From Malaciobacter mytili LMG 24559 (GTDB lineage Bacteria; Campylobacterota; Campylobacteria; Campylobacterales; Arcobacteraceae): a stretch of DNA of 64,000 nucleotides. A program made the position numbers and the translations under genes. The stretch is from assembly GCF_003346775.1 (NCBI RefSeq), contig NZ_CP031219.1, positions 1,736,001 through 1,800,000 of the forward strand, in the 5' to 3' direction. The notes under the pieces are model-generated. The model made no database searches, had not been told where the DNA came from, and saw only the letters and a program-made list of their open reading frames with translations. This document shows, one piece after another, positions 18,915 through 27,243 of the stretch; within the stretch, counting starts at the first letter, position 1; each line of letters starts with the position of its first letter.

Positions 18915-19445
18915 TTAATTTTTTGTTATATCAATTTCAAAATGAGAGTTCTTTGATTTCATAATCTCATTATTCATATCTAAATATAAATTTGTTCCAT
19001 TTAATTTATGATTATAATATGTACCACTAAAATATATTGTATTTCTTGCTATTTTTGTTTTATCATTATAAAAAAGTTCTTGAGTATTTAAAGTCATAAA
19101 ATTATCTCTTCTAAATTTTACATTATTAATAAAAGTAAACTCTTCTTTTTGCTTTATAATAACATCTGCACTTACATAATCAGTTGCATTTTTTACTTTT
19201 TTATCATTTGCTTTTAGTATAAAATTACCTTCATACATAATATCTTTAGTTTCAAATCTTGAAGCTTTTTTTGAATTAACTATTTTTGTAACAGTCTGCT
19301 CATTTAAAGTATACATTGTAGAATTATTAAAACTTACAAGAGGTATTTCTTTTTTATTTTCTTTATCTTGTATATTAGCTATTGGTACAAAATATATTAA
19401 TGTAGAGATTAATAAAATAGCATAAATAAAAGATTTTATAACCAT
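18915..19445 (-). CDS. lptC: LptC, inner-membrane lipopolysaccharide export protein
   Basis: 176 residues with one N-terminal membrane anchor (about 5-22) and a periplasmic beta-jellyroll. LptC takes lipopolysaccharide from LptB2FG and hands it to LptA. Sequence conservation in this family is low; the call rests on topology, length and position between kdsC and lptA. It overlaps kdsC by 10 bases and ends 8 bases before lptA. Confidence 0.82.
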   Translation of the reverse strand: MVIKSFIYAILLISTLIYFVPIANIQDKENKKEIPLVSFNNSTMYTLNEQTVTKIVNSKKASRFETKDIMYEGNFILKANDKKVKNATDYVSADVIIKQKEEFTFINNVKFRRDNFMTLNTQELFYNDKTKIARNTIYFSGTYYNHKLNGTNLYLDMNNEIMKSKNSHFEIDITKN

Positions 19446-19933
19446 GCTTTTAAAAACTCCTCTTCTAAATTATCTTTTTTTATAATATATTCTATCATTT
19501 CTCTTACTGCACCATTTCCACCACTATTTTTACAAACAACATCAACAAACTCTTTTAAATAATGAGTTCCATTTGAAGGAGTAAAAGATAAATTTACTTT
19601 TTTTAACATTTTATAATCATTTAAATCATCACCTATAGCTGCAACTTGATCCCAAGTTAAATTCTCTTTTTTTAAAATTTCTTCTAAAATCTCATCTTTA
19701 TTATGTACTTTTTGATAAAGATGGTTTATTTGTAAATCTTGTGCTCTTTGTTCTACTATTTTAGATGTTCTTCCTGTAATAATTGCAGCTTTTTTACCAA
19801 GTTTTTTAGTCCAAGTTGCAATTGCAAGCCCATCAGATACATCAAAAGATTTTAACTCATCTCCACTATTAGTATAAGTTATTTTTCCATCAGTTAATGT
19901 ACCATCAACATCTAAAACAAGTAGTTCTATCAT
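19436..19933 (-). CDS. kdsC: KdsC, KDO 8-phosphate phosphatase
   Basis: 165 residues of a HAD-superfamily phosphatase without cap domain. The nucleophile motif is DVDGTLTDG, motif II is ITGRTS and the metal-binding motif is IGDDLNDYKML. It removes phosphate from 3-deoxy-D-manno-octulosonate 8-phosphate in the synthesis of the inner core sugar of lipopolysaccharide. It lies between hisB (4-base overlap) and lptC, with lipopolysaccharide transport genes directly downstream. Confidence 0.93.
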   Translation of the reverse strand: MIELLVLDVDGTLTDGKITYTNSGDELKSFDVSDGLAIATWTKKLGKKAAIITGRTSKIVEQRAQDLQINHLYQKVHNKDEILEEILKKENLTWDQVAAIGDDLNDYKMLKKVNLSFTPSNGTHYLKEFVDVVCKNSGGNGAVREMIEYIIKKDNLEEEFLKAWL

Positions 19934-20502
19934 AAAACACCTTTTGTACTAGGTATTCCTAATTTTTCATTTGGTATTAAAGCTCTTCTTAAAGCTACAG
20001 CAACTGATTTAAAAGCAGCTTCTAAGATATGATGTTTATTTTTTCCTCTTTCATACACAATATGACAAGTAAGACCTGCATTTGTTATAAAAGCATGAAA
20101 AAACTCTTCAGCTAATTCAACATCAAATTCCCCTACTTTCCCACTTAGATTTATATCATAAACTAAAAAAGGTCTATTACTTAAATCAAGGGCACATGTA
20201 ACTGCTGCTTCATCCATAACAACTGTTGCATTACCATATCTTTCCACAGCTTTTATAGGAAAAATTGCTTGTTTTAATGCCTTACCTAAAACAATACCAC
20301 AATCCTCCACACTATGATGAAAATCTATATGCAAATCACCTTCACATATAAGCTCAATATCAATACCACTATGTTTTGAAAGAGCCTCTAACATATGATC
20401 AAAAAAACCAATACCAGTTTTTATATTTGATTTACCTACACCCTCTACATTAAGCTTGCATTTTATATCTGTTTCTTTTGTTTTTCTATTAAATTCAACC
20501 AT
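19930..20502 (-). CDS. hisB: HisB, imidazoleglycerol-phosphate dehydratase
   Basis: 190 residues of a monofunctional dehydratase (histidine synthesis). The manganese-binding signatures are GIGFFDHML with DLHIDFHHSVEDCG, and FHAFITNAGLTCH with GKNKHHILEAAFK. The second ATG at 20502 is chosen because an AGGA lies 6 bases before it and most HisB proteins begin MVE-. It has no phosphatase domain, unlike the bifunctional enterobacterial form. It lies within an envelope operon rather than a his operon, as in related genomes where his genes are dispersed. Confidence 0.94.
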   Translation of the reverse strand: MVEFNRKTKETDIKCKLNVEGVGKSNIKTGIGFFDHMLEALSKHSGIDIELICEGDLHIDFHHSVEDCGIVLGKALKQAIFPIKAVERYGNATVVMDEAAVTCALDLSNRPFLVYDINLSGKVGEFDVELAEEFFHAFITNAGLTCHIVYERGKNKHHILEAAFKSVAVALRRALIPNEKLGIPSTKGVL

Positions 20503-20510
20503 CTTCATTC

Positions 20511-21314
20511 CTATTGTGCAATTATCATAGCACCATTAATTCCAAGTTTAGCTTTAAAGTCATTAGCCTCTTCCTCACTTCTAAACCCACTTACCCAAAC
20601 TCTATTTATAGGTGCATTTTCAAAATATCCCTCTTTTATAATAACATTATAGTTATTTCCAATAATATTTTCAAATTTTCTTTTTGTAATTTGAGCACCT
20701 TCAATTCTTCTAAATGCTCCTACTTGTACATAATATTTACCAACACTCATAACTTCATTTTTCTCTATTGAAGTTTTTGCAATTTTACCGTGGAAACCTA
20801 AAACTGTTATTTTTACTTTTGCTGTTCCATTTTTCACCATATCAATAGCATGTGCTGCTTTATTTGAAAGGTCAATAATTCTTCCAGTAACAAAAGGTCC
20901 CCTATCATTTATTCTTACAACTATTGATCTTCCATTCTCAAGATTATCTACTTTTACCATTGTATTCATTGGTAAAGTTTTATGTGCTGCTGTCATAGCA
21001 TACATATTATATATCTCTCCATTTGAAGTCTTTTTAGCATGAAAATTTGGCCCATACCAAGAGGCAATTCCTCTTTGTTCATCTGCAACTTTTGCCAATG
21101 TGGGATAATACCACTTTCCAGAAATTTGATAAGGTCTCATCGTAGCTCTATGCATAGCTTGCGAATTTTTCATTTCTTGAGGAGGAATTTTTTTATAACT
21201 TCCACCACCATAACTATAACTACTATATTTAGAAGAACATCCTGCTAAAAAGCCACCAACTAAAAAAGTAGTTACTACTATAGAATACTTTGAAAAACTA
21301 TTTTTTAATAACAA
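20511..21314 (-). CDS. rlpA: RlpA, septal-ring lytic transglycosylase lipoprotein
   Basis: About 267 residues. A lipoprotein signal ends in LAGC (lipid on Cys at about 26). The double-psi beta-barrel (about 85-175) has GIASWYGPNFHAKKTSNGE and VRINDRGPFV, including the catalytic Asp. A C-terminal SPOR domain (about 195-267) would bind denuded peptidoglycan at the septum. The TTG at 21314 has GGAG 6 bases upstream and is preferred over a TTG 12 bases further up. It overlaps the end of mltD by 17 bases. RlpA and MltD probably act together on glycan strands. Confidence 0.88.
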   Translation of the reverse strand: MLLKNSFSKYSIVVTTFLVGGFLAGCSSKYSSYSYGGGSYKKIPPQEMKNSQAMHRATMRPYQISGKWYYPTLAKVADEQRGIASWYGPNFHAKKTSNGEIYNMYAMTAAHKTLPMNTMVKVDNLENGRSIVVRINDRGPFVTGRIIDLSNKAAHAIDMVKNGTAKVKITVLGFHGKIAKTSIEKNEVMSVGKYYVQVGAFRRIEGAQITKRKFENIIGNNYNVIIKEGYFENAPINRVWVSGFRSEEEANDFKAKLGINGAMIIAQ

Positions 21315-22710
21315 TTTTATCTCCAATACCTATTAAATTTGTTCTAAGTTTATTATCAGTTTTTAACTTACTTAGATTGATATTATATCTTTTAGCAATA
21401 GAATAAAGAGTCTCTCCATTTTTTACTTGATGAATAATTTTACTCTCTTCTTTTCTAAGTTTTGCCACTTTTAAAACTTCATTTTTCCCACTTTTTGCAG
21501 TAATTGGAATAATAAGTTTTTGATTTAAAGATAAAAAATTTGTATTTAATTTATTAAAGTCTTTAATTACATTATATGAAATATTATATTTTTTTCCTAT
21601 TTTTAAAAGTGAATCGCCACTTTTTACAACATGAACCATATATCTACTATCTTTAATTAAGTCTTTATTTGCTTGAAATCTTGCAAGTCTACTATAAGGA
21701 ATATAAATATCATAATTTTTTTCATAAGGAGGAATAATTTGTAGCTTTAAATGTTTATTTAAAGCCTTTAATTCTTCATAATTAAGACCAACTGCACTTG
21801 AAATAGATTGTAAATGTAAACCACCTTTTACACTAATAGTAGCAACAGAAGAAGTAGCTCCAATATTTAAAAGGTGTGCATTATCATTTTCTGTAATAAA
21901 ACTTTGATTATTCATCATACCAAGAGCAATAATCTTTCTAATATACATTCTACTTTCACTAGGAATATATTGTCTTGTAATATTATTTTGTTCAGTTAAA
22001 AAATCATCAATATCAAGAGAAATACCCCATTGTTTAACTTCTTTATAAATTCTATTAATTTTATAAAAACGTTCATTTCCATTTTGATATGCTGCAATTG
22101 TTTTTCTAAACTCTTTAATTTTTTCACTTTTTTCTTGTTTTGGATATAGTTTTACATATTTATCAATAGTAGCTCTTGTAATTGCTTCTATTACTCTACC
22201 TTCACCACAGTTATATGCAAGTGCAGCTAAATACCATTTTCCAAATCTATGATGTAAAGACCTTAAATATTTAGTTGCAGCTTTTGTAGATTTAACTAAA
22301 TCCATTCTTTCATCAACATATAAATTATTATCTAAACCAAAAGTTTTCCCTGTTTCTGACATAAATTGCCAAATACCTATTGCTTTAACATTTGATTTTG
22401 CATCAATTGTAAAATCAGATTCAGCCATTGCCATATATAAAAAAACTGAAGGTATTTTTTCTTCTCTTAAAATCTTTTTTATTTTTGGAACAAACAGTGA
22501 AGCATCACTTAGTTTTTTTACATAATTATTTTGATTATGCTCTTTTAAAAGATTATTATATGTTCTTTGAAGTTTGTAATCAGTAATAAAAGACGATTTA
22601 ATATCAAGTTCTTCAAGTATTTGTAAATCTCTTTGACTATAATTAGTACCTATAAGCGAAGCAAACGAATAAGTAATTGTTAATAATAAAAATATAGCTA
22701 TTTTATTCAA
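21298..22710 (-). CDS. mltD: MltD, lytic transglycosylase with LysM repeats
   Basis: 470 residues with a signal peptide (about 1-17). The SLT domain (about 75-220) shows the catalytic Glu in YMAMAESDF and the motifs GIWQFMSETGK and ALAYNCGEGRV. Two LysM peptidoglycan-binding repeats follow, at about 350-395 and 420-465 (VKSGDSLLKIGKKYN and VKNGETLYSIAKRYN). The start is TTG. No lipobox is visible, unlike E. coli MltD. It sits between tatD and rlpA in the envelope operon. Confidence 0.9.
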   Translation of the reverse strand: MNKIAIFLLLTITYSFASLIGTNYSQRDLQILEELDIKSSFITDYKLQRTYNNLLKEHNQNNYVKKLSDASLFVPKIKKILREEKIPSVFLYMAMAESDFTIDAKSNVKAIGIWQFMSETGKTFGLDNNLYVDERMDLVKSTKAATKYLRSLHHRFGKWYLAALAYNCGEGRVIEAITRATIDKYVKLYPKQEKSEKIKEFRKTIAAYQNGNERFYKINRIYKEVKQWGISLDIDDFLTEQNNITRQYIPSESRMYIRKIIALGMMNNQSFITENDNAHLLNIGATSSVATISVKGGLHLQSISSAVGLNYEELKALNKHLKLQIIPPYEKNYDIYIPYSRLARFQANKDLIKDSRYMVHVVKSGDSLLKIGKKYNISYNVIKDFNKLNTNFLSLNQKLIIPITAKSGKNEVLKVAKLRKEESKIIHQVKNGETLYSIAKRYNINLSKLKTDNKLRTNLIGIGDKIVIKK

Positions 22711-22748
22711 AAAATTTATCCTATTTTATAAAATAGCTAATATTTTAT

Positions 22749-23537
22749 CTAAATAATATTAGATAATGGCTTAAATAAATTTACAGCATTTTTAGTAGTT
22801 AATTTTTTAACCTCCTCAATATCCATTTCAAGGAGTTCAGAGATTTTTTCTACAACAAAAGTTGTATATGCTGGTTCATTTCTTTCTCCCCTATGAGGAT
22901 GGGGTGTAAGATAAGGACCATCTGTTTCAACTACAAGTTTTTCTTGTGGTATTTTATTTAATACTTGTACAAGTTTTCTTGCATTTTTAAAAGTTAGAAC
23001 TCCACCTATTCCAAAATAAAAATTCTCTTTTGCTAAGCTTAATAGTTGTTCATCTGCATTATAGCAGTGTAAAACACCACCAACTTCCTTAGCATTATAA
23101 TCTAATAATATTTTTTTTGAATCATTTGAAGCATCACGAATATGCACAATTAAAGGTTTTTTAACTTTTTTTGCAAATTCTATTTGTGCAATAAAAACCT
23201 CTTTTTGTTTTCTTATATTTTCATATTTTTCTTCTTCCTCTAAAGGAAGTCTATAATAATCTAATCCACATTCACCAATTGCAATACACTTTGGGTGAGT
23301 AGCATATTTTTCCAATATTTCATTATCAAAATATTCTATATCATAAGGGTGAACGCCAACTGCAAAAAAAACCTCATCATATCTTTCAGCCAATTCAACA
23401 GCTTTTGGTAAATCTCTTGGATCAGCACCTGGTATAACAAAACCTTTTACATTTGCATTTAAAGCATTAGATATTACTATATCTACATCATCTTGATATT
23501 GTTCATTATCAAGATGACAGTGAGTATCAATGATTAT
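22749..23537 (-). CDS. tatD: TatD-family metal-dependent hydrolase with a non-standard start codon
   Basis: About 262 residues of a TIM-barrel DNase/hydrolase. The conserved N-terminus IIDTHCHLD, with the metal-binding HxH, is encoded just upstream of a GDP-type continuation through GVHPYDIEYF, CGLDYYR, VIHIRDAS and VETDGPYL. No ATG, GTG or TTG precedes IDTHCHLD in frame before a TGA at 23553-23555. The start must be ATT, ATC or ATA; ATA at 23537 gives MIIDTHCHLD, 8 bases after an AAGAGA. A TTG at 23393 would delete the active site. The 5' end overlaps the upstream gene by four bases. Confidence 0.85.
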   Translation of the reverse strand: MIIDTHCHLDNEQYQDDVDIVISNALNANVKGFVIPGADPRDLPKAVELAERYDEVFFAVGVHPYDIEYFDNEILEKYATHPKCIAIGECGLDYYRLPLEEEEKYENIRKQKEVFIAQIEFAKKVKKPLIVHIRDASNDSKKILLDYNAKEVGGVLHCYNADEQLLSLAKENFYFGIGGVLTFKNARKLVQVLNKIPQEKLVVETDGPYLTPHPHRGERNEPAYTTFVVEKISELLEMDIEEVKKLTTKNAVNLFKPLSNII

Positions 23538-23839
23538 GATAGGAATCTCTTTTCAACTAGATTTATAATACCATTAATGTCTTGAATATCTTCACCCTTA
23601 ATCCAAGCATCAATACCAAAGTTTTTAAAAGCATCATAATCACTATCATCATCGATTATTGCAATTGATACAAATTTTTCTTTACAAGAATCATGTTTGT
23701 TTTCTTCAAAATCAAATATTGAATTTATATCTAAAATGGCAATATCTGCTTTTTCACTAATTCCACTATGGAAATGCTCAACAACATGTTTACTATCTAT
23801 AAGTGAACTATCTACATTACAAAAAGTTACAATATTCAT
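23534..23839 (-). CDS. Unknown small protein with a receiver-like pattern
   Basis: 101 residues, cytoplasmic. Short beta-strand-like blocks (NIVTFCN, ADIAILDIN, VSIAIIDDD) alternate with helices, and the end DAWIKGEDIQDINGIINLVEKRF resembles the last strand and helix of a response-regulator receiver domain. A conserved phospho-Asp cannot be assigned with confidence. Its stop overlaps the start of tatD, so it may supply translational coupling for that unusual start. I do not recognise a family. Confidence 0.6.
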   Translation of the reverse strand: MNIVTFCNVDSSLIDSKHVVEHFHSGISEKADIAILDINSIFDFEENKHDSCKEKFVSIAIIDDDSDYDAFKNFGIDAWIKGEDIQDINGIINLVEKRFLS

Positions 23840-23894
23840 AATTGCTCCCTATTTTCTATCTTGGATTTATTTTAGCAAATTAAAAATTAAAATA

Positions 23895-25223
23895 TTACAA
23901 GATATATCTTGCAGTATCTTCATTCTCTACAATCTCATCAAGTTTTTGCTCAACTAGCTCTTTTGTTACAACTATAGTTTCACCACTTTTTTCATCTGCA
24001 TCAAAACTTATATCTTCTATAACTTTTTCAATAACAGTATGTAGTCTTCGTGCACCTATATCTTCTGTTTTTTCATTTGCAGTAACTGAATATTTGGCAA
24101 AAGCTTTAATGGCTTCATCATCAAACTCTAAATTTACACCTTCAACTTCTAATAATGCTTTATATTGTCTAAGTAGTGAATTTTTAGTATTTGTTAATAT
24201 TTTATAAAGTGCTTCTTCATCAAGAGAACTTAATTCAACTCTTAAAGGAAATCTTCCTTGTAATTCTGGAAGTAAGTCACTTGGTTTACTAACATGAAAA
24301 GCCCCAGCAGCAATAAATAAAATATGATCAGTTTTTACTTGACCAAATTTTGTTTGTACAGAACTTCCTTCTACAATTGGAAGTAAATCTCTTTGTACTC
24401 CTTCTTTTGAAGGGTCTTGATTTTGAGTTTTAGAGCTTGTTGCAATTTTATCTATTTCATCTAAGAAAATAATTCCACCATTTTCACTTCTTTTAATTGC
24501 TTCAATTTTAATAGCTTCATGGTCAAGTAATTTTTCACTTGCACTTGCTTTTAATAATATCTTAGCATCTTTAATAGTTACTTCTTTTTTAATTTTTTCT
24601 TTATTTAAGCCACCAAGCATTTTTGAAAGACTCTCTTGCATAGAAGTCATATCAAGAGGAAGTGAAGAATCAATTATTTCCACATGGGTTTTCTTAGGAA
24701 CCTCAATTTCAATTTTTTTATCATCTAACTGACCACTTAATAACTTCTCTTCCATTTTATTATATGTTTTAATAAATGACTCTTTTGCAGTTTCTGTTGC
24801 ACCCTCAGGTAGAGGTGGTACAAGTTTTTCAATAATTTGTCTATTTACTTCTTCATCAATTTTATCTACAATTTTTTCTTCAAACTCTTTAGTAACTAAG
24901 TTTATTGATTCATAAACTAAATCTCTAATCATAGACTCAACATCTCTTCCAACAAATCCAACTTCAGTATATTTACTAGCTTCTACTTTTACAAAAGGTA
25001 ATCCCATCATTTTTGCTAATCTTCTAGCAATTTCAGTTTTACCTACCCCTGTACTTCCAATCATTAGAATATTTTTAGGCATTATTTCTTCTTGAAGAAC
25101 AGGTTCAACTCTCATTCTTCTATATCTATTTCTTAAAGCTAAAGCAATAGTTTTTTTAGCATCATTTTGCCCAATAATATAATCATCTAAATATTCAACT
25201 ATTTGTTTAGGAGTTAAATCCAT
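23895..25223 (-). CDS. hslU: HslU, AAA+ unfoldase of the HslUV protease
   Basis: 442 residues. Walker A is GSTGVGKTE near residue 57, Walker B is IIFLDEID, and the C-terminal sensor-2 segment GARRLHTVIEKV is present. The inserted I-domain lies at about 110-240. HslU hexamers unfold proteins and feed them to HslV. The C-terminus ends in DTARYIL, as needed for docking into HslV. It starts one base after hslV. Confidence 0.96.
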   Translation of the reverse strand: MDLTPKQIVEYLDDYIIGQNDAKKTIALALRNRYRRMRVEPVLQEEIMPKNILMIGSTGVGKTEIARRLAKMMGLPFVKVEASKYTEVGFVGRDVESMIRDLVYESINLVTKEFEEKIVDKIDEEVNRQIIEKLVPPLPEGATETAKESFIKTYNKMEEKLLSGQLDDKKIEIEVPKKTHVEIIDSSLPLDMTSMQESLSKMLGGLNKEKIKKEVTIKDAKILLKASASEKLLDHEAIKIEAIKRSENGGIIFLDEIDKIATSSKTQNQDPSKEGVQRDLLPIVEGSSVQTKFGQVKTDHILFIAAGAFHVSKPSDLLPELQGRFPLRVELSSLDEEALYKILTNTKNSLLRQYKALLEVEGVNLEFDDEAIKAFAKYSVTANEKTEDIGARRLHTVIEKVIEDISFDADEKSGETIVVTKELVEQKLDEIVENEDTARYIL

Positions 25224-25224
25224 A

Positions 25225-25761
25225 TTATTCCTCTATTTTTAATATTTTAATATTTTGATTTGTATATATACATAATTCACCTGCTATCATTAATGACTCT
25301 TTTACTAATGCTTCAGGTTCTAAGTTTGAATGCTTATCAAGTGCCCTTGCAGCAGAAATTGCAAAATTTCCACCACTTCCAATTGAAGCTATTTTCCCAT
25401 CTTCTGGTTCAACAACATCTCCTGTTCCACTTAAAATAAAAATATGTTCTTTATTTAAAACAATCATCATAGCTTCTAATCTTCTTAGAACTTTATCTTT
25501 TCTCCAAGCTTTAGAAAAAGCAATAACAGCTTTAAGCAAATCACCCTTTGTTGTTTGTAGATGTTCTTCAAACATATCAAAAAGATTAAAAGCATCTGCT
25601 GTACTTCCTGCAAATCCAGCTAAAATTTTTCCATTATATAAAGTTCTAATTTTTGTAGCATTACCTTTTAAAACAGAGTTTCCAAAAGTAACTTGACCAT
25701 CACCACCAATTACTGCTTGGTTTTCACCTTTATAAGCTAATATCGTAGTTGCTTCAAACAT
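25225..25761 (-). CDS. hslV: HslV, proteasome-like peptidase
   Basis: 178 residues. The mature enzyme should begin at a Thr in the N-terminal FEATTILAY segment, which acts as nucleophile after removal of a four-residue propeptide. The [10 protein letters not shown] and [11 protein letters not shown] motifs are those of HslV. It forms the protease core with HslU, which follows one base downstream, and rplI precedes it by 5 bases. The order rplI-hslV-hslU is known in Campylobacter. Confidence 0.96.
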   Translation of the reverse strand: MFEATTILAYKGENQAVIGGDGQVTFGNSVLKGNATKIRTLYNGKILAGFAGSTADAFNLFDMFEEHLQTTKGDLLKAVIAFSKAWRKDKVLRRLEAMMIVLNKEHIFILSGTGDVVEPEDGKIASIGSGGNFAISAARALDKHSNLEPEALVKESLMIAGELCIYTNQNIKILKIEE

Positions 25762-25766
25762 CTATT

Positions 25767-26213
25767 TTACTCTTCAATAATATCTATTTTTAAAGTTGCA
25801 TGAACTGCATGTCCTAATTTACAATCAACTTCAAAAATACCTGGTGTTTTAATTTTTTTATCTAATGTAATATGTTTTTTATCTAATTCTATATCAAACT
25901 GAGATTTTAAAGCCTCACTAATTTCTTTATTAGTAACTGAACCAATTAAATGTCCATTTGCTCCAATTTTATGTTTGATTGTAAGTTTTGTTGAGTTTAT
26001 AGTTTCTGCTAAAGTTTTAGCTTCTTCTATTTCTAAAGCTTCTTGCTCTTTTGCTTTTCTTTCTTGAGCTTCATATTTTTTTAATACTTCATTTGTAGCG
26101 TGTAAAGCAAGACCTTTTCCTATTAAAAAGTTTTTCCCATATCCGTCTTTTACTTCTTTTACTTCTCCAGCTTTTCCTAAGCCTTTTACATCTTTAATTA
26201 ATAATACTTTCAC
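25767..26213 (-). CDS. rplI: Ribosomal protein L9
   Basis: 148 residues of large-subunit protein L9. The N-terminal rRNA-binding domain has the signature GKAGEVKEVKDGYGKNFLI, then a long central helix and the C-terminal domain with GSVTNKEI. The start is GTG with GGAG 5 bases upstream. The SD lies in one arm of an inverted repeat (26215-26246), which could affect initiation if it is transcribed. It leads the rplI-hslV-hslU operon. Confidence 0.96.
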   Translation of the reverse strand: MKVLLIKDVKGLGKAGEVKEVKDGYGKNFLIGKGLALHATNEVLKKYEAQERKAKEQEALEIEEAKTLAETINSTKLTIKHKIGANGHLIGSVTNKEISEALKSQFDIELDKKHITLDKKIKTPGIFEVDCKLGHAVHATLKIDIIEE

Positions 26214-26214
26214 A

Positions 26215-26256
26215 ATAACTCCAATTTTTGTTTAATTGGTGGTTATTGTACAATAA
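26215..26256 (-). promoter_or_regulatory. Leader/promoter repeats of rplI
   Basis: Two overlapping symmetric elements are seen. The first pairs CCAATT (26221-26226) with AATTGG (26234-26239), flanked by ATAAC (26215-26219) and GTTAT (26242-26246); it includes the rplI SD. The second is a perfect 14-bp palindrome TTATTGTACAATAA (26243-26256) that contains a TACAAT -10-like hexamer for rplI. If that hexamer is used, transcription starts inside the first repeat and the hairpin would be incomplete. Confidence 0.4.
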
Positions 26257-26280
26257 TTAGTTTAAAGTGAAAATTAATGC

Positions 26281-26304
26281 GCTCTAGCTTGCTAAATCTA
26301 GAGC
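26281..26304 (-). terminator. Hairpin at the end of the recombinase gene
   Basis: GCTCTAG (26281-26287) and CTAGAGC (26298-26304) form a 7-bp stem with a 10-base loop, extended by TAAT/ATTA across a bulge. The recombinase stop codon is inside the stem. The minus strand continues with an AATTTT stretch. Confidence 0.55.
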
Positions 26305-26925
26305 ATTAGGCAAATTTTGTCTAATATTCCTTTTTTTAACATAATTATTAAGTCCTATATGATTATTATAACCAAGTAATTTTGCTATTTTTCTAACTGA
26401 TAAACCAACAGATAATAGCTCTTCAATTTTCTCTCTTTGATTATCAAATTTAGATTTTTGAATTGTACCTTTTGGTTTTCCTAAACTTGCACCTTCTAAT
26501 TTTTTTGCAGTTAAAGCCTCTTTTGTTCGAATACTCATTAAATCTTTTTCAAGTTTTAAAGTCATAGAAATTACACCTAAAATCATTTGAGTTAGCATAT
26601 CATTATCATCTATTAAATCAAGATTTTGACTAACAACAATTATTCTAATTTTATTACTAAGTAAAAACTTAACTATCTCTAAAATCGTCTCAATTGTTCT
26701 TCCAAAAACTGTTAAATCTGAAACTAATAATGTTGATTTATTTTGACAGTTTTTTAAAAAATCCAATATATTTTTTTCATCATTTGGAGTATTTATTTCT
26801 ATTTCAATTGATTGGTATATTTTAATATTTTGTCTTTTGATATATTCATTAATCACTTCAACTTGATGAGTAGTATATTCCTCATAATTCCTATTTATTC
26901 GAATAAAACTAAAAATTTTAGACAT
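26284..26925 (-). CDS. Serine-recombinase (resolvase/invertase) homologue lacking catalytic residues
   Basis: 213 residues from the ATG at 26925 (AAAGGA SD); an upstream start would add a 46-residue hydrophobic extension not seen in the family. The fold matches Hin/resolvase: N-terminal catalytic domain (about 1-140), helix E (about 110-145), linker LGKPKG, and a C-terminal helix-turn-helix (about 180-210). But the catalytic Ser of the R-x-S motif is Asn (IRIN), the paired Arg of the LxRLGRS box is Val (LTVFGRT), and the ElER motif reads KLEKD. It is probably not a recombinase and may act as a DNA-binding regulator. It stands alone, with no mobile element around it. Confidence 0.8.
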   Translation of the reverse strand: MSKIFSFIRINRNYEEYTTHQVEVINEYIKRQNIKIYQSIEIEINTPNDEKNILDFLKNCQNKSTLLVSDLTVFGRTIETILEIVKFLLSNKIRIIVVSQNLDLIDDNDMLTQMILGVISMTLKLEKDLMSIRTKEALTAKKLEGASLGKPKGTIQKSKFDNQREKIEELLSVGLSVRKIAKLLGYNNHIGLNNYVKKRNIRQNLPNALDLAS

Positions 26926-27243
26926 TAAAAATCCTTTAACAATAAGTAGTATTATAACTAAATAGTTTAGACATCTTGTTATAATTATATTATTTAATAT
27001 TATACGAAATGTTAATATGTTTTTTATAAATAATAGCTTAATTTTTATTTTCAGTATTACCATTTTTTCAATCTTTTGATTTTTTTGTTATACAACTATT
27101 GCTTATACATTTTGAAAAGTTTGAAAAAGGAAAGCCTTATTCCTCTATTTAAGAAAATTATTTTTTCATTTTTTGATTTGCTCTAAAGTATTTTTTAGCT
27201 ATTATCTATATTTAAAATTTACTAATCTAAAAAGGATTTTGTA
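26926..27243. other. 318-base intergenic region between the recombinase and ubiX
   Basis: The left part is the recombinase promoter region with an 8-bp inverted repeat (26951-26985). The rest, 26986-27243, is AT-rich and non-coding in my reading; a run of codons on the minus strand up to 27063 is hydrophobic and not convincing. The ubiX side ends in an AAGGA SD. I see no tRNA, riboswitch or conserved RNA in it. Confidence 0.5.
26951..26985. promoter_or_regulatory. Inverted repeat in the recombinase promoter region
   Basis: ATTATAAC (26951-26958) and GTTATAAT (26978-26985) are perfect reverse complements, 19 bases apart, and centre-to-centre 27 bases. Each arm contains a TATAAT-like -10 on one strand (26951-26956 on minus, 26980-26985 on plus). 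It could be a regulator-binding site or a pair of back-to-back promoters; chance is possible in AT-rich DNA. Confidence 0.35.

Noticed and set aside
26926-27063. A 46-residue N-terminal extension of the recombinase homologue
   Set aside because: The family starts near MSKIF; the ATG at 26925 has the SD and the extension is hydrophobic and lies across the promoter region.
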